Below the pieces are notes generated by a model, which worked only from the letters and a program-made list of their open reading frames with translations, did no database searches and was not told where the DNA came from. A DNA stretch of 39,504 bases from Francisellaceae bacterium (lineage in GTDB: Bacteria > Pseudomonadota > Gammaproteobacteria > UBA6186 > Azoamicaceae), in the NCBI GenBank assembly GCA_018703155.1, contig JABJGS010000041.1, positions 1 through 39,504 of the forward strand. The letters run 5' to 3'. This document shows, in pieces, positions 25,580 through 35,289 of this stretch. Position numbers and translations under genes: made by a program. Each line of letters opens with the position of its first letter. The first letter of the stretch is position 1.

Positions 25580-28500
25580 ATGATTGTGCAAATTTCCTAT
25601 ATAAATAATGATGAGAAGCAAGTATCGATAAATAGATTACTGGCACACATTGATAAAAACTATAAAAATAATGATAAAAATCTTTTGGAAGAATTTGTCA
25701 AATATTATTATTGTGCAATATCAGCTGAAGATATGAATGAGCGTGGGATCCATGATTTATATGGTTCTCTAGTTTCTCATTGGCAATTATTAATAAATAA
25801 AGACTCAAGTGAAAGAATAGTAAAAGTATATAACCCTTCTTTTGAAGTGCATGGCTGGCAATCAAGTAGAACGGTAGTTGAAATTGCTATTCCAAGTCTT
25901 CCATTCGTATTATCATCATTGAAGATTTTGATAACCAGGTTAGAGCATTATATGTATTTAGTGATAAATGCTGGCAACCTATCAATTGTTAGGAATAAAA
26001 GTAATGCTATTGTTAACTTTAATGCTAAGGCTAAAAAGGAACAGACAGAGTCTTTTGAAACAGTTGTTTATATGGAAATTGAGAGGCAAAGTGATGAAAA
26101 GTCATTAGAGATAATATCGCTACAAATAAAATCACTGCTTGAAGATATAGATTTAATATCTGCTGATTGGAAGCAAATGACAGACACTTTAGACTCTGTT
26201 ATAAAGGAAGCTAAAGTTTACGGGACATTTGATCCTGATTATAAAGAAAAAATTGCTTTTTTAAATTGGTTGAAAGAAAATAATTTTACTTTTTTGGGAT
26301 ACTCAAAATATAATGTAATCAAAGCTGAGGATGGTATTGAATTAAAGCAAGAAAATGCGACCAAAATGGGAATAATTAGAAGCAATAATCATTGCCATGA
26401 GTACTCAATATCTGATTTACCCCTAGATATACAAAATATTTATTTGTCATCAAGCCTTCTGATTTTAGGGAAAACTAATTTTTTATCAATAGTTCATAGA
26501 CCAGTATATACCGACTATATAACATTGAAAATATTTGATAAGACAGGAAATGTAATAGGGGAACATCGCTTCGTTGGCCTGTATACTTCTTCTGCATATA
26601 ACAATAGCACTCTGCAGATACCTTGGATAAAGACCAAGGTAAATAGAATTTGTGAAATGTCTATGCAAAGTGGCCAAATTAGACAAAAGAATACGCTGGT
26701 GAATTTATTGGACACTATGCCAAGAGATGATATGTTTCATGCCAGTGAAAAAGAACTACAACAAGTAGCTGTTGGTATATACCAAATGCAAGAGCGACCT
26801 AATTTACGATTCTTTATAAGAAAGGATGTTTTTGGAGCCTTTTTTTCCTGCTTGGTGTATGTTCCTAGGGAACGTTTTAATTCTGAACTTAGAGAGCAAA
26901 TTCAAAATGTATTAGTTGAATCTTTAGGTGGGCATTCAGTAACATTCTTTACACATTTTTCCGAGTCAATTTTAGCAAGGATTCACTTTATAATTCGCGT
27001 ATCAAAAATAAGCGATATAAAAATAAACCCAAGTCTTATTGAACAAAAGCTTATCGATACGGCAAGAACTTGGCAAGATGATTTAAAAGAAGTTTTATTC
27101 AGTCATTATGGTGAAGAAGATGGTAATGAATTATATAGGCGTTATTCAAAAGCCTTTCCGGCATCATATAAAGAGAATTTTTCCAGTCTAATTGCAATGA
27201 TTGACATCGGTCATATTGAAAGGATGATCAAGAATAAAATGGTTCTTGATATGAGTTTATATAAACCGATTGAAGGCAGTGATGAATTCTTTCGTTTTAA
27301 GTTATTTCATGATTCAAAACCAATAATTTTGTCAGATGTAGTTCCCATGCTTGAAAATCTCGGTGTGCGGATATTAAATGAAAGACCATATAAAGTTAGA
27401 AAACAAAGAGCTAATGGTGTTTGGATAAATGATTATAAGTTATCCCAGAATGGGTACCAAATTAACAATCCACTAGATCTTAAAGATAAGTTTCAGGATG
27501 CCTTCAGAGCTGTTTGGGAAGGTCGTGCTGAGAATGATGGATTTAATAAATTAGTGTTGATAGCTGGAATCAGTTGGGAAGAAGCTAGTATGATTCGTGC
27601 TTATTATAAATATTTATGGCAAGCAGGTTTAACATTCAGTCAAACTTATGTTGAAGAAGCTTTATGTAAAAACATAAAAATAGTAAAAAAACTAATCGAG
27701 CTATTTACTGCAAGATTTGACCCTGACAGTTATGTTGATGAAAAACATCAAAATAATATTGTTGCTGAAATTAAAGAATTATTAGATGAAGTTACTAGTT
27801 TAAATGAAGATACTATAATTCAAAGATATGTTGAGGTGATGCTTGCAACCGTACGGTGTAGTTATTTTCAAAAGGATAACGATGGAAACAGAAAGCCATA
27901 TTTGTCATTTAAATTTAATTCACAAATAATTTCTTTCCTACCTAAACCAAAACCATTATTTGAAATATTTGTTTATTCACCTAGGTCTGAAGGTGTACAT
28001 TTACGTGGAGCTAAAGTGGCTCGTGGAGGCCTTAGGTGGTCAGATAGGCATGAAGACTTTAGAACTGAAGTTTTAGGACTAATGAAAGCACAACAAGTTA
28101 AAAATTCAGTCATTGTACCATTAGGTGCAAAAGGTGGTTTTGTGGTTAAAAATCTTGACCAATATAAAACCAGAGAAGAACAAATGAAAGAGGTTATATC
28201 CTGTTATCAATCCTTTATTAGAGGTCTTCTAGATTTAACTGACAATAGAATACGAGATTCCATTTCTAAACCTGAGCAATTAGTTACTTATGATGCTGAT
28301 GATTCATATTTAGTTGTTGCAGCTGATAAAGGGACAGCTACTTTTTCTGATATTGCTAATGAAATTGCTATTGAATATGGCTTCTGGTTAGGAGATGCTT
28401 TTGCATCTGGTGGTTCTGCAGGTTACGATCATAAAAAAATGGGGATTACTGCTAGGGGAGCTTGGGAGTCTGTAAAAAAACACTTCTTAACAATTGGAAT

Positions 28501-30445
28501 TGATACTCAAGAAGAACCATTTACAGTTATTGGTGTTGGAGACATGGCCGGAGATGTTTTTGGCAACGGCATGTTATTATCTGAGCATATAAAGTTAATA
28601 GCAACATTTAACCATATGCATATTTTTGTAGACCCAGATCCTGATCCTAGTACATCATTTGCTGAGCGTAAAAGATTATTTGAATTGCCTAGATCATCCT
28701 GGAGTGATTATGATCCGAAAATATTATCTAAAGGTGCAAAGATTTTCGATAGAAATGCAAAATTCTTAACTTTGAACAAAGAGATAAAAGAATTATTTCA
28801 TATTAAAGAAAATACTATTATTCCTGATGAGTTTATTAAAGTAATATTGAAATCAAAAATAGACTTGTTTTGGAACGGAGGTATTGGAACGTTTGTAAAA
28901 TCCAGCGCGGAGACTCATGCAGATGTTGGAGATAGGAATAATGACAATATTAGGATAAATGCTACAGAGTTTAGAGTTAAGGTTGTTGGCGAGGGGGGTA
29001 ACTTAGGACTTACTCAATTAGCTAGAATTGAATATGCTCTACAGGGAGGTATATTAAACACTGATGCTATTGATAACTCGGCTGGGGTTAATTGTTCTGA
29101 CACAGAAGTCAATATCAAAATTTTAGTCGATGATATTGTTCGATCTGGAGAAATGACTTCAAAACAACGAAATAGATTATTAGTGGATATGACCACTGAA
29201 GTATCAGAAATTGTATTAGATAGTAATAGAAGACAAAATGAAGCTATTAGCATGACCGTCTTTCGTGGAGCTCAGGATATAGAAATGCACTACAGACTGA
29301 TTAACCAGCTAGAACGTGAGAAAAGGCTAGATCGTGAGCTAGAGTTTTTACCTACAGAAGAAACCGTTTTGCAGCGTCGATCAGACAGTTTCGGATTGAC
29401 AAGGCCGGAAATGTCAGTTGTTTTAGCATATAGCAAGATATTGTTGAAAGAGGAATTACTTAATTCAGGGTTGCCAGAAGAACAGTGTATGCTAGTTATG
29501 TTAGAAAAGGCTTTTCCTAGATGTCTTACTGAGCGTTATGCTAAATACATGCGAAGACATCAATTGAAAAGGGAAATTATTTGTACTCAATTAAGTAATA
29601 TTGTTGTTGATGATGTAGGGATTAACTTTATTCATCGTTTGCAAGATGAGACTGGTAGTTCAAGTGTTGAAATAGTTAAATCGTATTTAGTGTCTAAAGA
29701 AGTATTTAATATCAATGTATTACGTGACGAGATCTATAATTTACCATCTAGTATTGATAATAAAATAAAATATTCAATGCTTTTAGAGTTAAATAGATTA
29801 ATAAGACGAGCATCTAGATGGTTTTTGAAGAACAGACGTTCAGGACTTGATATTGAAAATACAATTGAATTGTTTAGGGTGCATGTGGAAACAGTTTCTG
29901 GGGAGATTTTCAATATTATCAAACGTCTATCGATAACTCAGGCACAAACAGCCTATGACAAGTATATAAATGCTGGAATTGATCCCAAGCTTGCACTAAA
30001 TATTTCGTCTATGCCGTTTATGTTTTCAGCTCTTGATGTAGTTGAAGCTGCCACCAGTAGTGATTTAGAGATTGTAGATGTAGCCAATGTTTATTATATT
30101 CTTGGAAAACAGCTGAAACTTGATTGGTTTAGAGAAATGATTAAACAGCAAGGAATTAATAGTCATTGGGACTCGCTAGCAAGAGCAGCTTTTCGTGATG
30201 ATGTTGATAAGCAACAACGTAATTTAACTGTCCTGATAATGCAATCAAATATGGAAAATAAAGATCTTGAGTTTGATAAAGTAGTTAGTAGTTGGATTTC
30301 CTCAAATAAAGAATTATTTGATAGGTGGGAGCATTTTGTTCAGGAACTTAATACCAGCAAACCTGATTTCACGATGTTTGCTGTTGCGTTAAGAGAGTTG
30401 CTAGATTTATCTCAGACGATATCATACTCTTCTAGAAATACTTAG
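25580..30445 (+). CDS. gdhB: NAD-specific glutamate dehydrogenase, large (about 180 kDa) type
   Basis: 1621 residues, the typical length of this giant NAD-dependent enzyme, which deaminates glutamate to 2-oxoglutarate and ammonia. The long N-terminal part (to about 700) holds the regulatory ACT-like modules; FLNWLKENNFTFLGYS and LRFFIRKDVFGAFFSCLVYVPRERF are family landmarks. The catalytic core has GVHLRGAKVARGGLRWSDRHEDFRTEVLGLMKAQQVKNS, PLGAKGGFVVK, a dinucleotide-binding region GVGDMAGDVFGNGML and DLFWNGGIGTFVKSS. A helical C-terminal domain ends the protein. AAGGA precedes the ATG. The gene stands alone and is intact over 4.9 kb, in contrast to the damaged genes near the right edge. Together with korA-korB it suggests growth on amino acids. 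Confidence 0.96.
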   Translation: MIVQISYINNDEKQVSINRLLAHIDKNYKNNDKNLLEEFVKYYYCAISAEDMNERGIHDLYGSLVSHWQLLINKDSSERIVKVYNPSFEVHGWQSSRTVVEIAIPSLPFVLSSLKILITRLEHYMYLVINAGNLSIVRNKSNAIVNFNAKAKKEQTESFETVVYMEIERQSDEKSLEIISLQIKSLLEDIDLISADWKQMTDTLDSVIKEAKVYGTFDPDYKEKIAFLNWLKENNFTFLGYSKYNVIKAEDGIELKQENATKMGIIRSNNHCHEYSISDLPLDIQNIYLSSSLLILGKTNFLSIVHRPVYTDYITLKIFDKTGNVIGEHRFVGLYTSSAYNNSTLQIPWIKTKVNRICEMSMQSGQIRQKNTLVNLLDTMPRDDMFHASEKELQQVAVGIYQMQERPNLRFFIRKDVFGAFFSCLVYVPRERFNSELREQIQNVLVESLGGHSVTFFTHFSESILARIHFIIRVSKISDIKINPSLIEQKLIDTARTWQDDLKEVLFSHYGEEDGNELYRRYSKAFPASYKENFSSLIAMIDIGHIERMIKNKMVLDMSLYKPIEGSDEFFRFKLFHDSKPIILSDVVPMLENLGVRILNERPYKVRKQRANGVWINDYKLSQNGYQINNPLDLKDKFQDAFRAVWEGRAENDGFNKLVLIAGISWEEASMIRAYYKYLWQAGLTFSQTYVEEALCKNIKIVKKLIELFTARFDPDSYVDEKHQNNIVAEIKELLDEVTSLNEDTIIQRYVEVMLATVRCSYFQKDNDGNRKPYLSFKFNSQIISFLPKPKPLFEIFVYSPRSEGVHLRGAKVARGGLRWSDRHEDFRTEVLGLMKAQQVKNSVIVPLGAKGGFVVKNLDQYKTREEQMKEVISCYQSFIRGLLDLTDNRIRDSISKPEQLVTYDADDSYLVVAADKGTATFSDIANEIAIEYGFWLGDAFASGGSAGYDHKKMGITARGAWESVKKHFLTIGIDTQEEPFTVIGVGDMAGDVFGNGMLLSEHIKLIATFNHMHIFVDPDPDPSTSFAERKRLFELPRSSWSDYDPKILSKGAKIFDRNAKFLTLNKEIKELFHIKENTIIPDEFIKVILKSKIDLFWNGGIGTFVKSSAETHADVGDRNNDNIRINATEFRVKVVGEGGNLGLTQLARIEYALQGGILNTDAIDNSAGVNCSDTEVNIKILVDDIVRSGEMTSKQRNRLLVDMTTEVSEIVLDSNRRQNEAISMTVFRGAQDIEMHYRLINQLEREKRLDRELEFLPTEETVLQRRSDSFGLTRPEMSVVLAYSKILLKEELLNSGLPEEQCMLVMLEKAFPRCLTERYAKYMRRHQLKREIICTQLSNIVVDDVGINFIHRLQDETGSSSVEIVKSYLVSKEVFNINVLRDEIYNLPSSIDNKIKYSMLLELNRLIRRASRWFLKNRRSGLDIENTIELFRVHVETVSGEIFNIIKRLSITQAQTAYDKYINAGIDPKLALNISSMPFMFSALDVVEAATSSDLEIVDVANVYYILGKQLKLDWFREMIKQQGINSHWDSLARAAFRDDVDKQQRNLTVLIMQSNMENKDLEFDKVVSSWISSNKELFDRWEHFVQELNTSKPDFTMFAVALRELLDLSQTISYSSRNT

Positions 30446-30877
30446 CGTTTACTTGATTTGCTAACTTTGAGGTTACAAAGGTATTAGTTATATTCGTAAC
30501 AAGTTAGTTCAAGAAGCATTATTATATGCGAACTGGAGATATAGTTAATCAGCATAGAGACTGTTATTTATAGCTTTATAGAAGGTGAGATAACAGATTG
30601 AAGTTATGAAACTCTTTTGTTAAGATTATCTTTGTTGGTATATAATTTATATAGACCTACCATTAAATGGAAGGCAGTTCTTGTTAGATATGTTAATATG
30701 AAGCATATTGAAAATTGGCAGTAAAAAGAATCAGACTTAAACGAGGCCATCAATGTTCCTAATTTCTAGGGACTGCTTAGTTTTCTTGTGATATAGAGTC
30801 AATTGCTGAATAGAGAGTTGGTGGCTCATGATGCTTTGATAAGTGAATGAGTTATAACACCAATTAAATACATCGAA
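30446..30877. other. Long intergenic stretch between gdhB and pyrD
   Basis: About 430 bp with stops in all frames and no convincing gene, tRNA or terminator. A minus-strand frame at 30737-30943 would code 68 residues, but it overlaps the pyrD start and has no recognisable features. TTGATA at 30836-30841 and the A/T-rich stretch to 30870 may include the pyrD promoter. Confidence 0.6.
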
Positions 30878-30900
30878 TCCCCAAGTTCTGTTAGTGGGGA
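30878..30900 (+). promoter_or_regulatory. Leader hairpin covering the pyrD ribosome binding site
   Basis: TCCCCA (30878-30883) pairs perfectly with TGGGGA (30895-30900) over an 11-nt loop. The 3' arm is the likely Shine-Dalgarno sequence for the GTG at 30907. In enteric bacteria pyrC and pyrD have a similar pyrimidine-start hairpin that hides the ribosome site when CTP is plentiful. The C-run at the 5' arm and TAAATA just before it make the same logic possible here, but this is inference. Confidence 0.5.
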
Positions 30901-30906
30901 GTGTCA

Positions 30907-31989
30907 GTGGTTTGTAGAAAAATGGAATTTCAATTGAATACAAAATTATATCAAAATATTATTAAACCGTTGTTGTTTTGTCTACCTCCAGAGACTGCAC
31001 ATAAATATGCTATGGAAGTTTTGAAGTATAGGTATAAATTTATCGATACTCCAAAGCCTGACACTATTGTTAAAGGCTTGCCTGTTGCAAATAAAGTTGG
31101 TATTGCTGCAGGTTTTGATAAAGATGGGGAATATATTGATACTTTGGCAAAACTTGGATTTGGATACATAGAGGTTGGGACTGTAACACCTCTACCGCAA
31201 CCGGGTAATAAGAAACCTAGGCTACACAGATTTGCAGATAGTGAATCATTAGTGAACAGTATGGGATTTAACAATAGTGGTGTTGATGTTCTAATTAAAA
31301 ATATTAGAGCTTCAAGATATACAGGCACTCTTGGAGTAAATGTTGGGAAGAATTTTAATACACCACTACATAAAGCTGTAGATGACTATATTACCTGCAT
31401 AGAGAGGGTATATGAATATGCCAGCTATATTGTTGTAAATATATCATCACCAAATACAAAAGATTTACGAGAATTACAAAATGGTAAGTATTTTCGGCCA
31501 CTCATTGATGATCTGAAAACATTGATGCTTAGTTTAGATGAAGAGCATAACCGACACGTTCCATTGTTCATAAAGATCTCTCCAGATGAAGAGCTTGATG
31601 TTGTTCAGGGTATAATTGAGGTTCTTTGTGAATTTGATGTCGAGGGCATAATTATAGCAAACACAACAATTTCTAAAGATGTTAAAAATTCTATTGGTGC
31701 AAAAGGGATTGCTGGCGGGGTTAGCGGCTCGCCACTAAAAGAAAGCTCTAGAAAGTCCTTGAGACTAGCTAAGCAGTTGTCTGGAGATAAGTTGTGTGTA
31801 ATTAGTGTTGGAGGAATAGATTCAGCTGAAGAGGCACAATATCGCTTAAGTCTTGGCGCAGATTTAATTCAATTATATACAGGGTTAATTTATAAAGGAC
31901 CGCAGTTATTGAAAGATATTTTAGCAAACAAGGAATCCAGTGGGCTAACTGGGGTGGAAAAAATTGCCTCCTTAGAGCTTTCAGTCTGA
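30907..31989 (+). CDS. pyrD: PyrD, dihydroorotate dehydrogenase (quinone, class 2)
   Basis: 360 residues from the GTG at 30907; a GTG at 30901 touches the Shine-Dalgarno sequence, and an ATG at 30922 is the other candidate. It oxidises dihydroorotate to orotate at the inner membrane, passing electrons to quinone. The N-terminal helix (LYQNIIKPLLFCLPPETAHKYAMEVL) is the membrane-binding part that marks class 2. VGIAAGFDKDGEYID, VGTVTPLPQPGNKKPRL, NSMGFNNSGVD, VNISSPNTKDLRELQ, IIIANTT and ISVGGIDSAEEAQYRLSLGADLIQLYTG are FMN- and substrate-binding motifs. It lies alone between gdhB and korA, a context with no evident pyrimidine partner. Confidence 0.95.
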   Translation: MVCRKMEFQLNTKLYQNIIKPLLFCLPPETAHKYAMEVLKYRYKFIDTPKPDTIVKGLPVANKVGIAAGFDKDGEYIDTLAKLGFGYIEVGTVTPLPQPGNKKPRLHRFADSESLVNSMGFNNSGVDVLIKNIRASRYTGTLGVNVGKNFNTPLHKAVDDYITCIERVYEYASYIVVNISSPNTKDLRELQNGKYFRPLIDDLKTLMLSLDEEHNRHVPLFIKISPDEELDVVQGIIEVLCEFDVEGIIIANTTISKDVKNSIGAKGIAGGVSGSPLKESSRKSLRLAKQLSGDKLCVISVGGIDSAEEAQYRLSLGADLIQLYTGLIYKGPQLLKDILANKESSGLTGVEKIASLELSV

Positions 31990-32085
31990 AAATATTAAAA
32001 AACATACGACATTCCTTCTATAGAGCTAGAAAAATAAATCTAAAAGTAAGAGAATACCGATATATTTATTTTTTTAGGAAAGTTT

Positions 32086-33921
32086 GTGAGTCAACAAACA
32101 TGGCAGGTGGTTGCAGTAAATGATGTAGTTATTCGTTTTGCAGGCGATTCTGGTGATGGTATTCAGAGTATTGGTGGGCAAATGGGCAATGCCTCTTCTC
32201 TCTCTGGAAATGAAATTCGTTCATATTCTGATTTTCCTGCAGAAATTAAAGCGCCAGCAGGGACTACAGCAGGCGTATCTGGATATCAACTCAGTATTTC
32301 AAGTAAAACTATATTTGCAGTCGGTGATGTTATTGATGTTTTAGTTGCACTGAATCCTGCAGCACTAAAAGTATCAATATCAGATCTTAAGCCTAATGGT
32401 TTATTGATAATTGATTCTGACAAATTCACTAATAAAGATTTTGTTAAAGCTGGTTATGAATCTGATCCAACAGTAGAGTTAGATTCATCTTATACCTTAA
32501 TCAGTATTCCAATGACAAAATTGACAGTTGAAGGGGTCAAAGAATTTAAGATTTCTCACTCAAGTGCAAAAAGATGTAAAAATATGTTTGCTCTTGGTGT
32601 CATATTAGCAATACATGATAAGCCAATGACCAGCATCACTGGGTGGATATTAAGTAAGTTCAAAGATGATGCAATAGTTTCTGCAAATATTGCTGCATTG
32701 AAAAAGGGTTATAATTATGCTGAAGTAAGTGAAATTCTGCCAATTAAATATAGCGTTCCTATAGCCAATCTTTCCCCTGGGTCCTATACACAAATAACTG
32801 GAAATAAAGCATTAATGTTAGCAACTCTAGCAATAAGTGATGCTTTTGAAAACAAAGTTGTTGTTGCAGGTTATCCAATTACACCCGCATCAGAGGTTCT
32901 ACAGCTCTTGATTCCATACGCTAACCGTGACTTTGTTGCGTGTCAAATGGAAGATGAAATTGCAGCAGTATCAACTGCTTTGGGAGCCAGTTATGCTGGT
33001 GGTCTTGGGATTACTATTACTAGTGGACCAGGATTAGATTTAATGCAAGAGGTAATTGGGTTAGCAATAGCTGCAGAATTACCATTAGTAATTGTTGATG
33101 TGCAACGGTCTGGACCATCAACAGGCATGCCAACTAAAACAGAACAGACGGATTTATTAGCTGCTATATATGGTCGGCATGGGGAAAGTGAAATACCTGT
33201 TCTAGCACCTAGAACACCAGGTGAGTGTTATGATGTAATGTTAGAAGCAGCTCAAATAGCAATTAATTGCATGACGCCGGTGATTGTTCTCAGTGAGGCA
33301 GTCTTAGCGAATGGTTCATCTCCATTAAATTTAGATAAATTACCAAAATTTGACTTAAAGATACCTAGACTAAATGGTGCAAGAAACTCTACAACTTATG
33401 CTCCAGATTGGTTATACCCAGGAAGGGTAAATAGTTATAGAACTATTGGTGGATTAGAGAAAGACTATGATAGCAATTATATTAGTTATGATTGTCATAA
33501 TCATGAGTTGATGACGCAAACCAGGCAAAATAAATTACAATCAGTTACTAAGTTATATGAAAATTGTAACTATGAAAGCAAAGCTAAGGTTGCAATAATA
33601 AGTTGGGGGGCAACTTATGGACAAGTACAAAGTGCCTGTGAGCATTTAGAGTTGTATAAACTGATTTTCGAGCATATTTCGTTGAAGAATGTACACCCTA
33701 TTTCAAATGAAATAATCCAACATCTTTCTACTAAAGATAAAATAATTGTTGTAGAGCAGAATAATGGACAGTTATTCACTTTATTATCAAGTAAATTATC
33801 TATGAAAAATATGGTTAAAATTAATAGTGTTACAGGCGAGCCATTTAAAATAAATTCTCTATTTTTAAGGCTTAAATCTGTTCTAAATGAAGTTGATAAT
33901 GCGGTGTTAGAAGAATGTTAA
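32086..33921 (+). CDS. korA: 2-oxoacid:ferredoxin oxidoreductase, fused gamma-alpha subunit (KorA type)
   Basis: 611 residues from a GTG with AGGAAA upstream. The first about 190 residues are the gamma domain (VIRFAGDSGDGIQSIGGQMG, AEIKAPAGTTAGVSGYQL). The alpha domains follow, with YPITPASEVLQLL, CQMEDEIAAVSTALGASYAGG, TSGPGLDLMQEVIGLA and DVQRSGPSTGMPTKTEQTDLL. This gamma-alpha fusion is typical of 2-oxoglutarate-type KorA; 2-oxoglutarate is the likely substrate, but another 2-oxoacid is not excluded. It overlaps korB by 7 bp. With TPP and an iron-sulfur cluster, the pair would convert the 2-oxoacid and CoA to acyl-CoA, CO2 and reduced ferredoxin. Confidence 0.92.
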   Translation: MSQQTWQVVAVNDVVIRFAGDSGDGIQSIGGQMGNASSLSGNEIRSYSDFPAEIKAPAGTTAGVSGYQLSISSKTIFAVGDVIDVLVALNPAALKVSISDLKPNGLLIIDSDKFTNKDFVKAGYESDPTVELDSSYTLISIPMTKLTVEGVKEFKISHSSAKRCKNMFALGVILAIHDKPMTSITGWILSKFKDDAIVSANIAALKKGYNYAEVSEILPIKYSVPIANLSPGSYTQITGNKALMLATLAISDAFENKVVVAGYPITPASEVLQLLIPYANRDFVACQMEDEIAAVSTALGASYAGGLGITITSGPGLDLMQEVIGLAIAAELPLVIVDVQRSGPSTGMPTKTEQTDLLAAIYGRHGESEIPVLAPRTPGECYDVMLEAAQIAINCMTPVIVLSEAVLANGSSPLNLDKLPKFDLKIPRLNGARNSTTYAPDWLYPGRVNSYRTIGGLEKDYDSNYISYDCHNHELMTQTRQNKLQSVTKLYENCNYESKAKVAIISWGATYGQVQSACEHLELYKLIFEHISLKNVHPISNEIIQHLSTKDKIIVVEQNNGQLFTLLSSKLSMKNMVKINSVTGEPFKINSLFLRLKSVLNEVDNAVLEEC

Positions 33922-34874
33922 CAAAAAAAGATTTTGAATCAAAAAATGAAGTTCGCTGGTGTCCAGGATGTGGTGACCATGCAGTCTTAACAACCTTGCA
34001 AAAAACATTGCCAGAGCTCGGTGTAGATAAAGATAATACTTTGATTGTTGCTGGAATTGGTTGTTCAAGTAGATTACCATTTTATATTGATGTGAATGGA
34101 TTTCATACCGTGCATGGTAGAGCATTTCCTATTGCAACAGGTGCTATATTAGCAAGGCCTGAACTTACAACATGGGTTGTAACTGGAGATGGAGATGGAT
34201 TTAGTATTGGCTTATCGCATTTAATTCATTTGTTACGACGCAATGTAAACGTTAAAGTATTGATGTTAAACAACAGAATATATGGTTTAACTAAAGGACA
34301 ATACTCACCAACTTCTAAAATGGGACAGCTCTCTAGAACAAGTAATAATGGCGTCGAAGATAAGGAATTAAATCCAATTGAAATGGCATTAACTGCAGGA
34401 GCAACATTTGTTGCTAGAGCAATTGATACAGAAGCAAAATCTTTGAAAGAAATTATTACTAAAGCAAATAAACATAAGGGTGCAGCATTTATTGAAATAC
34501 TACAGAATTGTAATGTATATAATGATGGAGTATTTGCACAGATAAAAGATAAAAAAAATCAAGCTAATTCTATCTTAAGAGTAGAAGAAGGTAAGCCCTT
34601 AATATATGGGGTAGAACAGGAAAAAGGATTAGTTTTTAACCAGGAGACATTTTCAATAGAGACTGGTCATGCTCAAGATAGTATTAATTACCGTAATACT
34701 AAAGACGATTTTTTAGCTAAAGCGATTGCTAAGTTAGATTACCCAGATTTCCCTGTAGCTATAGGTGTTTTTAAGAATACGATTACGAAAATTTTTAATG
34801 AAGAGAGCAAAGAACAGGAAAGTGAGGCATTACTCGCAAAAGCTCTAGATAAGCAGATGACCTGGAAAGTATAG
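33915..34874 (+). CDS. korB: 2-oxoacid:ferredoxin oxidoreductase, beta subunit (KorB type)
   Basis: 319 residues. It binds thiamine diphosphate: GDGDGFSIGLSHLIHLLRRNVNVKVLMLNN carries the GDG...NN motif, at about residues 92-121. Cysteines in EVRWCPGCGDHAVL and in GIGCSSRLPFY are those that hold the 4Fe-4S cluster in the family. The segment YGLTKGQYSPTSKMG is the usual loop after the TPP motif. It is translationally coupled to korA. No ferredoxin gene is adjacent, so the electron acceptor must be encoded elsewhere. Confidence 0.93.
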   Translation: MLTKKDFESKNEVRWCPGCGDHAVLTTLQKTLPELGVDKDNTLIVAGIGCSSRLPFYIDVNGFHTVHGRAFPIATGAILARPELTTWVVTGDGDGFSIGLSHLIHLLRRNVNVKVLMLNNRIYGLTKGQYSPTSKMGQLSRTSNNGVEDKELNPIEMALTAGATFVARAIDTEAKSLKEIITKANKHKGAAFIEILQNCNVYNDGVFAQIKDKKNQANSILRVEEGKPLIYGVEQEKGLVFNQETFSIETGHAQDSINYRNTKDDFLAKAIAKLDYPDFPVAIGVFKNTITKIFNEESKEQESEALLAKALDKQMTWKV

Positions 34875-35289
34875 ATTGTTATGGATTACATACGGTGCGT
34901 GCTTTTCAAATTTATTGTTGAGCCTTCATGTAAATAAGTCTTGTAAACTTATAGAGATGTATCTGATAACAGTCTTTGCTTGAAAGAAAACATCGGCGTT
35001 TTGTCTTATCTATATACACTAATTATAATTCTCAAAAAAGCAGACTATTTTAACGTTCATGACAACCCCCTTAAGATTAACGCACATATTAGTAAAGGTG
35101 ATATGTGGTGCACGGTAAAATAAGATATGGCTATCTCAGTCGCGTTTAATCTTTTCATTTAATTATTAACAAAATAAAAACATATAAGTTAATGTGAAAA
35201 TTAACTTTTAATTTTGATGTGGGCGCTTAAAGCTGATTAAATGGTCACAATTTTTACATGCATAATAACAAAAAGTCTAGGAGTTTATA
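34875..35289. other. Intergenic stretch of about 415 bp after korB
   Basis: No gene seen. The only notable structure is a perfect 8-bp inverted repeat, AAGTTAAT / ATTAACTT at 35186-35193 and 35200-35207 with a 6-nt loop, followed by TTTAATTTT; it could be a weak terminator or an operator for the next gene. The downstream start is preceded by TAGGAG, a good Shine-Dalgarno sequence at 35279-35284. Confidence 0.5.

Noticed and set aside
30737-30943. 68-codon minus-strand frame between gdhB and pyrD
   Set aside because: It overlaps the pyrD start and leader hairpin, has no recognisable features and no clear ribosome site.
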